Assembly (NCBI GenBank): GCA_040384645.1
Contig: JAZKIX010000110.1
Span: forward strand, 1-5,450
From: JAZKIX01 sp040384645
GTDB lineage: Bacteria > Pseudomonadota > Gammaproteobacteria > Burkholderiales > Burkholderiaceae_D
Reading direction: 5' to 3'
Length of the DNA stretch: 5,450 nt
Positions 1 through 4,934 of this stretch are shown one piece after another; positions within the stretch are counted from its first letter, which is position 1, and each line of letters opens with the position of its first letter. Position numbers and translations under genes: made by a program. The notes below the pieces were generated by a model that worked only from the letters and a program-made list of their open reading frames with translations, did not search any database and had not been told where the DNA came from.

Positions 1-54
1 AGCGGCGCCCTTACAAGGCGTAGGTCGGGAGTTCGAGCCTCTCAGCACCCACCA
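1..54 (+). tRNA. tRNA-Val (anticodon TAC), 3' part only
   Basis: This is the 3' portion of a valine tRNA; the 5' acceptor strand and D-arm lie left of the window. The anticodon loop CTTACAA is at 10-16, with TAC at 12-14, closed by a 5-bp stem (GCGCC at 5-9 with GGCGT at 17-21, one G-T pair). The T-arm is GGGAG-TTCGAGC-CTCTC at about 27-43. The acceptor 3' strand is at 44-50, followed by discriminator A51 and an encoded CCA at 52-54. It lies 34 bases before tRNA-Asp on the same strand, so the two are probably processed from one precursor. Identity as Val rests on the anticodon and on the loop resembling known bacterial Val-TAC tRNAs. Confidence 0.9.
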
Positions 55-88
55 AGAAGCATGCAATGGAAACAGATCAAGCAGTACT

Positions 89-165
89 GGAGTGGTAGTT
101 CAGTTGGTTAGAATACCGGCCTGTCACGCCGGGGGTCGCGGGTTCGAGTCCCGTCCACTCCGCCA
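89..165 (+). tRNA. tRNA-Asp (anticodon GTC), complete
   Basis: A complete 77-nt aspartate tRNA. The acceptor stem GGAGTGG (89-95) pairs fully with CCACTCC (155-161), followed by discriminator G162 and encoded CCA 163-165. The anticodon GTC is at 123-125 in loop CTGTCAC, closed by CCGGC/GCCGG. The T-arm has the GGTTCGAGTC signature near 141-150. A Rho-independent terminator starts six bases after the CCA, so this is the last tRNA of the Val-Asp transcript. Its last 21 bases (145-165) are duplicated exactly at 289-309 (see the repeat entries). The reverse strand translates to the familiar spurious peptide WTGLEPATPGVTGRYSNQL, which is not a gene. Confidence 0.97.
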
Positions 166-201
166 ACATTAAAAGCCTGCGCAAGCAGGCTTTTTTCATT
201 T
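145..201 (+). repeat. Direct repeat, copy A: tRNA-Asp 3' tail plus terminator
   Basis: About 57 bases beginning at CGAGTCCCG inside the T-arm of tRNA-Asp and running through the CCA end, the CAACATT spacer and the terminator to CATTT. They recur at 289-346 with only two substitutions (C182 to T327, T196 to G341) and one extra A in the A-run. Similarity stops abruptly at the 5' edge (C145/C289). This copy is the original, functional one because it completes a full tRNA. Confidence 0.9.
171..196 (+). terminator. Rho-independent terminator of the tRNA-Val/tRNA-Asp transcript
   Basis: AAAAGCCTGC (171-180) pairs perfectly with GCAGGCTTTT (185-194) around a GCAA loop, a GNRA tetraloop, and a six-T run spans 191-196. 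It begins directly after tRNA-Asp. A near-identical second copy lies at 315-340. Confidence 0.92.
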
Positions 202-204
202 TTA

Positions 205-309
205 GAGTGGAGTGAGCGCCTAATGGCGCTCGCGGCGGGACTCGAAGGCAATCCCTTGCAAGGGATTGCGCGGCCTGCGGCATGTAGGCGAGTCCCGTCC
301 ACTCCGCCA
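205..309 (+). repeat. Branched palindromic, tRNA-like element of unknown function
   Basis: Five helices can form, all read by eye. GAGTGGA (205-211) pairs with TCCACTC (298-304). GAGCGCC (214-220) pairs with GGCGCTC (225-231) around TAAT. CGGGACTCG (236-244) pairs with CGAGTCCCG (289-297), stacking directly on the outer helix. GCAATCCCT (248-256) pairs with AGGGATTGC (261-269) around TGCA, a perfect 22-base palindrome. CCTGC (274-278) pairs with GTAGG (284-288) with one G-T. Four helices are fully Watson-Crick. The 3' side is the tRNA-Asp tail including G-CCA, and a terminator follows six bases later. An alternative register, GGAGTG (209-214) with CACTCC (300-305), recreates the tRNA acceptor end. 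Whether it acts as RNA, as a DNA cruciform, or is only a repeat remnant cannot be told from one copy. Confidence 0.7.
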
Positions 310-346
310 ACATTAAAAAGCCTGCGTAAGCAGGCTTTTTGCATTT
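289..346 (+). repeat. Direct repeat, copy B: duplicated tRNA-Asp 3' tail plus terminator
   Basis: This is the second copy of 145-201, carrying the 3' strand of the tRNA-Asp T-stem, the acceptor 3' strand, discriminator G and CCA (307-309), then the spacer and terminator. It has no anticodon arm, D-arm or T-loop, so it is not a tRNA gene. The sequence just upstream (205-244) holds the reverse complement of 289-304 in two blocks, so this copy sits in a larger palindromic structure instead of a tRNA. Such a tail copy can be left by integration or recombination at a tRNA 3' end, but no integrase or element body lies between the copies. Confidence 0.88.
315..340 (+). terminator. Duplicated Rho-independent terminator after the palindromic element
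   Basis: AAAAAGCCTGC (315-325) pairs with GCAGGCTTTTT (330-340) around GTAA. It differs from the copy at 171-196 by a loop change from GCAA to GTAA, both GNRA tetraloops, and by one extra A that lengthens the stem by an A-T pair. The changes therefore leave the hairpin intact. Confidence 0.88.
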
Positions 347-398
347 CCGGGATGTATTCCACAATATATCGTGACAAGCACCCACCGATGCCGACAGT

Positions 399-430
399 AC
401 AAAAAGACGAACCGAAGTTCGCCTTTTTGT
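399..430 (-). terminator. Rho-independent terminator of ygiQ
   Basis: The hairpin arms are 399-412 and 417-430, with 12 bases between its inner edge and the ygiQ stop codon. On the minus strand the loop is C(UUCG)G, an exceptionally stable tetraloop, and the stem is closed throughout with one G-U pair, followed by TTTTTGT. On the plus strand the same position is an A-C mismatch with a CGAA loop, so the minus strand is the favoured direction. The plus strand also ends in T5, and some stopping of transcription from the tRNA side is possible. Confidence 0.85.
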
Positions 431-441
431 GAGCCTCGTTG

Positions 442-2727
442 TTATCGCCGCCCGTTCCGTGATCCTGCCAAAGTTTCTTTACCGCCGCGTGTACGCGGCG
501 CTACAGGTTTGCTAGTCGCTGGAGCGCTGGCGGGTTTCTTGGCCGATTTGATGGTTGCCATCAAGGACGGCACCGGCTTGGCAAACGGCTGCTCCTTGCT
601 ACTGGGAGCTTTGCCTTTACCGCTGGCTGCCAATACGCTGGCTTCCGACGCATTCCAGGCCGGAATCAAATGCTTGGCGCCATTGCCGATCAAATCGCTG
701 CGTCCCATGCGTTGCAAGCCATCGCGCAGGATCGGCCAGTTGGCGGGGTCGTGGTAACGCAGGAAAGCCTTGTGCAGGCGCCGGACCTGGCCGCTACGGG
801 CGGTTTCCACCACTTCCGAATCCTCGGTCACCTTGCGCAAGGGATTCTTGCGGGTGTGGTACATGGTGGTCGCCATCGCCATCGGGGTGGGCATGAAGGT
901 TTGTACCTGATCGAGCTTGAAATCGTTTTTCTTGAGCCATAGCGCCAGGTTCATCATGTCTTCATCGGTGGTGCCGGGATGGGCTGCGATGAAATACGGT
1001 ATCAGGTATTGCTTCTTGCCGGCTTCCTTGGAATAGCGGTCGAACATTTCCTTGAACTGGTCATAGCTGCCGATGCCAGGCTTCATCATCTTCGACAGCG
1101 TGTTTTCTTCGGTATGTTCGGGCGCGATCTTTAGCAAGCCACCGACGTGGTGCGTGACCAGTTCCTTGACGTATTCGGGCGAACGCACCGCGAGGTCGTA
1201 ACGCAGGCCGGAGCTGATCAGGATTTTCTTGACGCCGGGAATGGCGCGCGCCTTGCGGTAGACCGAAATGAGCTTGCTGTGATCGGTGCCGAGGTTGCTG
1301 CAAATGCTGGGGTAGACGCATGACAGGCGACGGCAGCTTTCCTCGATTTTCTTTTCCTTGCAGGCTAGTCGGTACATATTCGCCGTCGGGCCGCCAAGGT
1401 CGGAAATGGTGCCGGTAAAGCCTTTGGTCTTGTCGCGTATCGCTTCGATCTCGCGCAGGATCGATGGCTCGGAACGGCTCTGGATGATGCGGCCTTCATG
1501 TTCGGTGATTGAGCAAAAGGTGCAACCGCCAAAACAGCCGCGCATGATATTGACCGAGAAACGGATCATTTCCCACGCCGGAATGCGCGCCTTGCCGTAA
1601 CTGGGATGTGGCGCGCGTGCATACGCCATGTCGTAGACGCCATCCATTTCATCCATTGCCAGCGGCAAAGGCGGTGGATTGAGCCAGACATCGCGCTCAC
1701 CGTGCGCTTGCACCAAGGCGCGGGCATTGCCGGGATTGGATTCCACGTGGAATACACGCGAGGCATGGGCATAAATCACTGGATCAGCCGAGACTTGCTC
1801 GTAAGACGGCAGTCGCACCACGCTCTTGTGATGCTGTTCGCGCAGCGAGAGTTGGCGTTCTTCGCGGCTCATGATCTTGATTGGTTTGATGACGGGCGCA
1901 GGTGCGGCCGCGGCCTCGACTGCAGCGGCTACTTCAGTGGCGCAGCTGGAAGTTTTTTCCGGCGCCATCTGGTAGGGATCGACGTGCTTTTCGATTTTGC
2001 CGGGGGTGTCGATGCGGGTCGAATTGACTTCGCTCCAATCTTCCGCCGGCAGCCAGCCGCGCGACACCATGAAGGCGGTGCCACGCAAGTCGCGGATGGC
2101 TTTGATCGGTTCGCCGGCAGCTAAGCGATGGGTCAGGTCGACCAGTGCGCGTTCGGCATTGCCGAAAATCAGGATGTCGGCCTTGGAATCCGGCAGTACT
2201 GAGCGTTTTACTTTATCCGACCAATAATCGTAATGCGCAATGCGGCGCAAGCTGGCCTCGATACTGCCGATCACAACATTGACTTCAGGGAAGGCTTCGC
2301 GCACACGCTGGGCATAGACCACGACGGTGCGATCCGGGCGCTTGTTGGGTTCGCCATTGGGGGTGTAGGCATCGTCGGAGCGGATTTTGCGGTCGGCCGT
2401 GTAGCGATTGACCATCGAATCCATATTGCCGGCGGTGACGCCAAAATACAGGTTTGGCCGTCCTAATACGCGAAAGGCATCGGCCGATAGCCAGTCCGGC
2501 TGGCTGATGATGCCGACCCGGTAGCCATGCGCTTCCAATAGCCGCCCAACCAGTGCCATGCCGAAGCTGGGGTGGTCAATATAGGCGTCTCCGGTAACCA
2601 GGATCACATCGCAGGAATCCCAGCCCAGGATATCCATCTCGGCGCGTGACATGGGTAGGAAAGGGGCAGTCTTGGCGCGGGCGGAGCGTTTCTCGACGGC
2701 GGCGAATAAGTTTTTTGGCGTGTTCAT
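442..2727 (-). CDS. ygiQ: YgiQ family radical SAM protein (UPF0313)
   Basis: A 761-residue radical SAM protein, a little longer than E. coli YgiQ (about 740 residues). The radical SAM cluster motif is GCFGGCTFC, with C398, C402 and C405 as probable 4Fe-4S ligands. The N-terminal family domain (about 22-250) includes PFLPMSRAEMDILGWDSCD and GDAYIDHPSFGMA. The core runs about 385-600, with SVNIMRGCFGG, LLKIAPEHTEE and YFIAAHPGT. A C-terminal region (RRLHKAFLRYHDPANWP, 649-665) ends in a basic Lys/Pro/Ala-rich tail from about 703, as in other members. An Ala/Pro-rich linker at 256-285 separates the N-terminal domain from the core. By family it would cleave S-adenosylmethionine to a 5'-deoxyadenosyl radical; the substrate is not established and nothing here reveals it. 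The ATG at 2725-2727 lacks a strong ribosome binding site, but the reading frame before PFLPMSR resembles the E. coli N-terminus. A terminator follows the TAA. Confidence 0.96.
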   Translation of the reverse strand: MNTPKNLFAAVEKRSARAKTAPFLPMSRAEMDILGWDSCDVILVTGDAYIDHPSFGMALVGRLLEAHGYRVGIISQPDWLSADAFRVLGRPNLYFGVTAGNMDSMVNRYTADRKIRSDDAYTPNGEPNKRPDRTVVVYAQRVREAFPEVNVVIGSIEASLRRIAHYDYWSDKVKRSVLPDSKADILIFGNAERALVDLTHRLAAGEPIKAIRDLRGTAFMVSRGWLPAEDWSEVNSTRIDTPGKIEKHVDPYQMAPEKTSSCATEVAAAVEAAAAPAPVIKPIKIMSREERQLSLREQHHKSVVRLPSYEQVSADPVIYAHASRVFHVESNPGNARALVQAHGERDVWLNPPPLPLAMDEMDGVYDMAYARAPHPSYGKARIPAWEMIRFSVNIMRGCFGGCTFCSITEHEGRIIQSRSEPSILREIEAIRDKTKGFTGTISDLGGPTANMYRLACKEKKIEESCRRLSCVYPSICSNLGTDHSKLISVYRKARAIPGVKKILISSGLRYDLAVRSPEYVKELVTHHVGGLLKIAPEHTEENTLSKMMKPGIGSYDQFKEMFDRYSKEAGKKQYLIPYFIAAHPGTTDEDMMNLALWLKKNDFKLDQVQTFMPTPMAMATTMYHTRKNPLRKVTEDSEVVETARSGQVRRLHKAFLRYHDPANWPILRDGLQRMGRSDLIGNGAKHLIPAWNASEASVLAASGKGKAPSSKEQPFAKPVPSLMATIKSAKKPASAPATSKPVAPRTRGGKETLAGSRNGRR

Positions 2728-2736
2728 ATCGGCCGA

Positions 2737-2742
2737 ATTGTA
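2737..2742 (-). promoter_or_regulatory. Candidate -10 box (TACAAT) for ygiQ
   Basis: The minus strand reads TACAAT ending nine bases before the ygiQ ATG, matching TATAAT in five of six positions. No good -35 is visible at 16-18 bases upstream, and sequence beyond 2774 is hidden by Ns. If used, transcription would begin only a few bases before the ATG, which would fit the missing Shine-Dalgarno sequence. This is a weak call from pattern alone. Confidence 0.25.
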
Positions 2743-2774
2743 CCGGAATTGCGGCCAGCGAACTCACCGTCTGC

Positions 2775-2784
2775 NNNNNNNNNN
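2775..2784. other. Assembly gap (10 Ns)
   Basis: Ten Ns interrupt the region between ygiQ and the NYN-domain gene. The length may be nominal. Any promoter elements or small gene here are unseen. The flanking non-coding bases (2728-2774 and 2785-2986) contain no convincing gene; overlapping open frames run through the Ns and resemble nothing recognisable. Confidence 0.95.
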
Positions 2785-2949
2785 TATTAGGCAGTCGATA
2801 AGTCCGCTCAATGAGCCTATCGCAAGCGTCCGATATAGGATAGATCGGCCCGATCGGCATGCGACAAGGGGATTGTTGCCGGGATGGGTGCTGGTATCGA
2901 TTGCGCCCGAGCTTGATGCCCATGTAGTGGGGGCATGCAAAAAGCATAG

Positions 2950-2963
2950 TTGCCAGCTGGCAA
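2950..2963. repeat. 14-bp perfect palindrome downstream of the NYN gene
   Basis: TTGCCAGCTGGCAA is a perfect palindrome lying 23 bases past the stop codon of the minus-strand NYN gene. On the minus strand it is followed by CTATGCTTTTT, so a short hairpin (TTGCC/GGCAA with an AGCT loop) before a T-run might act as a weak terminator. The stem is only 5 bp and the T-run is not adjacent, so a protein-binding site is equally possible. Confidence 0.35.
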
Positions 2964-2986
2964 GCCAGGTGTTGCTTGGTTCGGAT

Positions 2987-3817
2987 TTAATCCTCGTTCG
3001 CAGGCAGGCGAATCGTGTACTGTCCCGATTTTTCATCGCGCACCATCAATAGCAAATGATGCCGCTGTGCATCTTCGACCAACTCTTTGAAGGAGCGATA
3101 ACCGTAAGCCGATTCGGTAAAGCCGGGACGGCGCCGCTTCATGGTTTGCTTGACCATCGAACCCCACATTTTTTCTTCCTCGCCGCGTTCGGCCAGCAGT
3201 GCTTCGATGGTTTCGACGATGAAGTCGAGCGCGACCTGGCGCTTGTCGTCATCCTTGCGCGACGGCGCATTTTTTTGCGTGTCGTCCGGTATCGATTTAA
3301 GCGGGGTTTTCTTTTCAGCCGCTTTCTTTTTCGGCTTTTGCTCGCGCACCAGATCGTCGTAAAAAATGAATTCGTCGCAGTTGGCGCTGAGCAAGTCGGA
3401 GGTCGAATCCTTGACCCCGATGCCGATTACATATTTATTGTTTTCGCGTAATTTCGACACCAGCGGCGAGAAATCCGAATCGCCGCTGATAATTACAAAC
3501 GCATCGACATGGGCCTTGGTATAGCAAAGGTCGAGCGCATCGACCACCATGCGGATATCGGCCGAATTTTTGCCCGATTGGCGCACGTGCGGGATTTCGA
3601 TCAGCTCGAACGCCGCTTCATGCATGGTCGATTTAAAGTCTTTGTAGCGATCCCAGTCGCAATAGGCTTTTTTGACCACGATGCTGCCTTTGAGCAAGAG
3701 GCGCTCCAGCACTTTCTTGATGTCAAAAGGCGCATATTTGGCATCGCGCACCCCGAGCGCGACGTTTTCAAAGTCGCAAAACAAGGCCATATTGGTAATT
3801 TCAGTTTGTCCGGCCAT
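2987..3817 (-). CDS. NYN-domain (PIN-like) putative ribonuclease with C-terminal OST-HTH/LOTUS domain
   Basis: A 276-residue soluble protein of two domains. Residues about 8-155 form a NYN/LabA-like PIN-fold domain with the expected acidic residues: D15 in FCDFENV, D87 in GKNSADIRMVVDALD, and D113 and D115 in ISGDSDF. These normally coordinate metal for RNA cleavage. A Lys/Asp-rich linker (about 157-192) follows. Residues about 193-272 match the OST-HTH/LOTUS fold, with WGSMVKQTMKRRRPGF and AYGYRSFKELVEDA, a domain known in other proteins to bind RNA. NYN-LOTUS fusions are a recurrent bacterial architecture, but the target RNA is not defined. The ATG at 3815-3817 has AAGGA (3822-3826 on the minus strand) at good spacing. 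It lies 37 bases after the DUF4404 gene on the same strand and is probably co-transcribed. The full acidic set suggests an active enzyme. Confidence 0.92.
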   Translation of the reverse strand: MAGQTEITNMALFCDFENVALGVRDAKYAPFDIKKVLERLLLKGSIVVKKAYCDWDRYKDFKSTMHEAAFELIEIPHVRQSGKNSADIRMVVDALDLCYTKAHVDAFVIISGDSDFSPLVSKLRENNKYVIGIGVKDSTSDLLSANCDEFIFYDDLVREQKPKKKAAEKKTPLKSIPDDTQKNAPSRKDDDKRQVALDFIVETIEALLAERGEEEKMWGSMVKQTMKRRRPGFTESAYGYRSFKELVEDAQRHHLLLMVRDEKSGQYTIRLPANED

Positions 3818-3854
3818 TGCGTCCTTTTATCGGCGGAAATGCTTGCGGCGAGCG

Positions 3855-4124
3855 TCAAATACCCATATTGGCCAGCATGGTGCCCAGCTCGCGCAAGGCC
3901 GGCTCGATGCGCGGATGTTGCGCGGCGAACTTGGCCGACAATTCTTGCGCCCGCTCCGCCAGATCGTCGGCATCGGATGTCGCCGGCCCAGCCTTTTTTA
4001 ACAGCGTCTGAATATCGTCATCCAACGTTTGCAGCAATTGCCGCAATTCGGCATCGACTTCGCCGGTGGCTTCCAGATTGTTGTGCAGGGCTTGCAGCGA
4101 ACGTTTCAAATGTTCCGTATTCAT
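3855..4124 (-). CDS. DUF4404 family small helical protein
   Basis: An 89-residue, acidic, almost certainly all-helical protein without membrane segments or signal peptide. It resembles the DUF4404 family in length and pattern: an N-terminal MNTEHLKRSLQALHNNLE helix, then EVDAELRQLLQTLDDDIQTLL (about 22-42), then a second helical hairpin ending in HPRIEPALRELGTMLANMGI. The function of the family is unknown. The ATG at 4122-4124 is chosen because GGAG lies eight bases upstream on the minus strand; a GTG seven codons earlier precedes this ribosome binding site and would add only PTGDDI. It lies between the VF530-like gene (40 bases upstream) and the NYN gene (37 bases downstream), all minus strand, so an operon is likely. 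Confidence 0.82.
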   Translation of the reverse strand: MNTEHLKRSLQALHNNLEATGEVDAELRQLLQTLDDDIQTLLKKAGPATSDADDLAERAQELSAKFAAQHPRIEPALRELGTMLANMGI

Positions 4125-4164
4125 GATGTCGTCTCCGGTTGGCACTACTGTGACTGGACTGCTG

Positions 4165-4404
4165 TCATTCTATGAAGTTTTCAGGGGTCGATAGGGTGTT
4201 CAGATACAGATCTTCCACCTTTTTTCTGGCCCACGGTGTTTTTCTGAGAAATTTCAGGCTCGACTTGATACTCGGGTCAGTAGTGAAACATTTGATCTCG
4301 ATCAGATCGCCCATTGCCTGCCAGCCGAGCCGGTTCACCAGATGGTTCAATATCGCTTCAAGTGTGATGCCGTGCAAGGCGTCGGGAGCGGCGGGTGGGT
4401 TCAT
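4165..4404 (-). CDS. VF530 family (DUF2132) small DNA-binding protein
   Basis: A 79-residue protein with the hallmark blocks of the VF530/DUF2132 family: LHGITLEAIL (10-19), GW at 27-28, IEIKCF (35-40), then TDPSIKSSLKFLRKTPWAR (42-60) and KVEDLYL (62-68). The family is named after the Vibrio fischeri protein VF530, for which a structure exists, and is annotated as DNA-binding; its cellular role is not established. Length is typical. The ATG at 4402-4404 fits the usual N-terminus just ahead of the LHGITLEAIL block; a TTG start 16 codons upstream would add residues unlike the family. No clear Shine-Dalgarno precedes the ATG. It is the first gene of the probable three-gene minus-strand unit. 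Confidence 0.92.
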   Translation of the reverse strand: MNPPAAPDALHGITLEAILNHLVNRLGWQAMGDLIEIKCFTTDPSIKSSLKFLRKTPWARKKVEDLYLNTLSTPENFIE

Positions 4405-4441
4405 GGATGATTCGTCAACGATAAGGATGGATAAATAGGTG

Positions 4442-4459
4442 TTGACGCACAATGGTCAA
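4442..4459. promoter_or_regulatory. Inverted repeat TTGAC-N8-GTCAA, possible operator or -35 site
   Basis: TTGAC (4442-4446) and GTCAA (4455-4459) form an inverted repeat with an 8-base spacer, so TTGAC is read on both strands. On the minus strand TTGACC is followed after 16 bases by TATTTA (4437-4432), a poor but possible sigma-70 promoter for the VF530 gene. A third GTCAA occurs at 4414-4418. A binding site for a dimeric regulator is an alternative reading. Confidence 0.3.
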
Positions 4460-4617
4460 TCGTATGCTTTTGCGCGTGTATTTAATACTTATCATATCAC
4501 TCGTTTTGCAGGGGGTATATGGCAAAATAGTGGCTTACCCGCACGGTTATATTGGGCAAAAATTAATACTGCATGGAGTATATTTTTGCATATTTGCCCT
4601 CTGTGGACTGGACGGCG

Positions 4618-4647
4618 TTGCTATCCGATAGCGCCGGAAAATATATT
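4618..4647 (+). promoter_or_regulatory. Candidate sigma-70-like promoter for the DUF2892/sigma pair
   Basis: TTGCTA (4618-4623) and TATATT (4642-4647) are separated by 18 bases, matching the consensus in four and five of six positions. A start near 4655 would give a leader of roughly 75 bases. The -35 overlaps the inverted repeat GCTATC-C-GATAGC at 4620-4632, which could be an operator. I did not find a convincing ECF-type promoter for autoregulation. Confidence 0.35.
4620..4632. repeat. Inverted repeat GCTATC-C-GATAGC
   Basis: Six-base perfect arms around a single C overlap the candidate -35 element of the DUF2892 gene. Position and symmetry fit a repressor site, but a chance occurrence is possible. 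Confidence 0.35.
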
Positions 4648-4728
4648 TTTATGGCCGCGAATCCGTTTGGTCCGATCCTGCATCTTAGTGAGCGAGGGCT
4701 TCCTCAATCACTGAAAAAGGAGAATCAC

Positions 4729-4929
4729 ATGTTGTATGTCAAAAATGTCCCTGGGTTTGAACGTGTCTTGCGGGTGGCGGCCGGTATTGCGGCGGCCGTG
4801 CTGGCGATGCTATTTCTGGCTGCGCCCTTGAGCTGGATGGCCGCAGCGTCGGCCATCGGCATTAGCTTGACTGGCCTGTTTGGTTTTTGCCCAGCGTGCG
4901 CCATGGTTGGCCGTCGTTTAAAGGACTAA
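4729..4929 (+). CDS. DUF2892 (YgaP-like transmembrane domain) small inner-membrane protein
   Basis: A 66-residue membrane protein of the DUF2892 type. The N-terminus MLYVKNVPGFERVLRVAAG matches the family pattern, and two hydrophobic segments (about 15-33 and 36-57) predict a helical hairpin in the inner membrane. The end GFCPACAMVGRR carries the conserved GFCP motif, here with a second cysteine (C54 and C57, CPAC). In E. coli a similar hairpin forms the membrane part of the rhodanese YgaP; the stand-alone proteins have no settled function. The ATG is chosen because AAAGGAG lies seven bases upstream; in-frame ATGs at 4651 and 4573 would extend it with non-family sequence. The sigma gene starts five bases after its stop. 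The Cys pair might bind metal or undergo redox, but single-domain relatives do not all keep it. Confidence 0.88.
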   Translation: MLYVKNVPGFERVLRVAAGIAAAVLAMLFLAAPLSWMAAASAIGISLTGLFGFCPACAMVGRRLKD

Positions 4930-4934
4930 TCCAG

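Larger units (their letters stand above)
4405..4728. other. AT-rich divergent intergenic region
   Basis: 324 bases separate the minus-strand VF530 gene from the plus-strand DUF2892 gene. The stretch is clearly more AT-rich than its flanks, with runs such as TATTTAATACTTATCATATCA and two TATATTTTT copies (4579 and 4642). I see no recognisable gene; a 91-codon plus-strand frame at 4439-4714 has no family resemblance and odd composition (many Trp, Arg, Ile). The region holds the candidate promoters and inverted repeats listed separately. Confidence 0.8.

Noticed and set aside
205..288. Insertion sequence or prophage remnant
   Set aside because: The insert is under 90 bases, has no transposase or integrase fragment, and its ends are complementary to the tRNA tail instead of forming IS-type terminal repeats with target duplications.
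289..309. Second tRNA-Asp gene
   Set aside because: Only the T-stem 3' strand and acceptor tail are present; the sequence upstream has no anticodon arm, D-arm or T-loop.
205..340. CRISPR array or simple tandem repeat
   Set aside because: There are only two copies of the tail, with no regular spacers; the structure is an inverted, branched palindrome.
77..385. Minus-strand open frames of 102 and 89 codons over the tRNA-Asp region
   Set aside because: They are translations of the reverse complement of tRNA-Asp and of its duplicated tail; the peptide WTGLEPATPGVTGRYSNQL is a well-known artefact of this tRNA.
1606..2124. Plus-strand frame of 172 codons
   Set aside because: It lies entirely within the recognised ygiQ gene in another frame and has the composition of a shadow frame.
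2576..3052. Frames crossing the N gap on both strands
   Set aside because: They contain unknown residues, overlap the ends of ygiQ or the NYN gene, and resemble nothing.
3509..4126. Plus-strand frame of 205 codons
   Set aside because: It overlaps the confidently identified NYN and DUF4404 genes antisense and shows no family features.
4439..4714. 91-codon plus-strand frame in the intergenic region
   Set aside because: It has no ribosome binding site or recognisable pattern and covers the candidate promoters; the composition is unlike the neighbouring genes.
4573..4728. N-terminal extension of the DUF2892 protein
   Set aside because: The frame is open, but the strong AAAGGAG site and the family-like N-terminus both point to the ATG at 4729.
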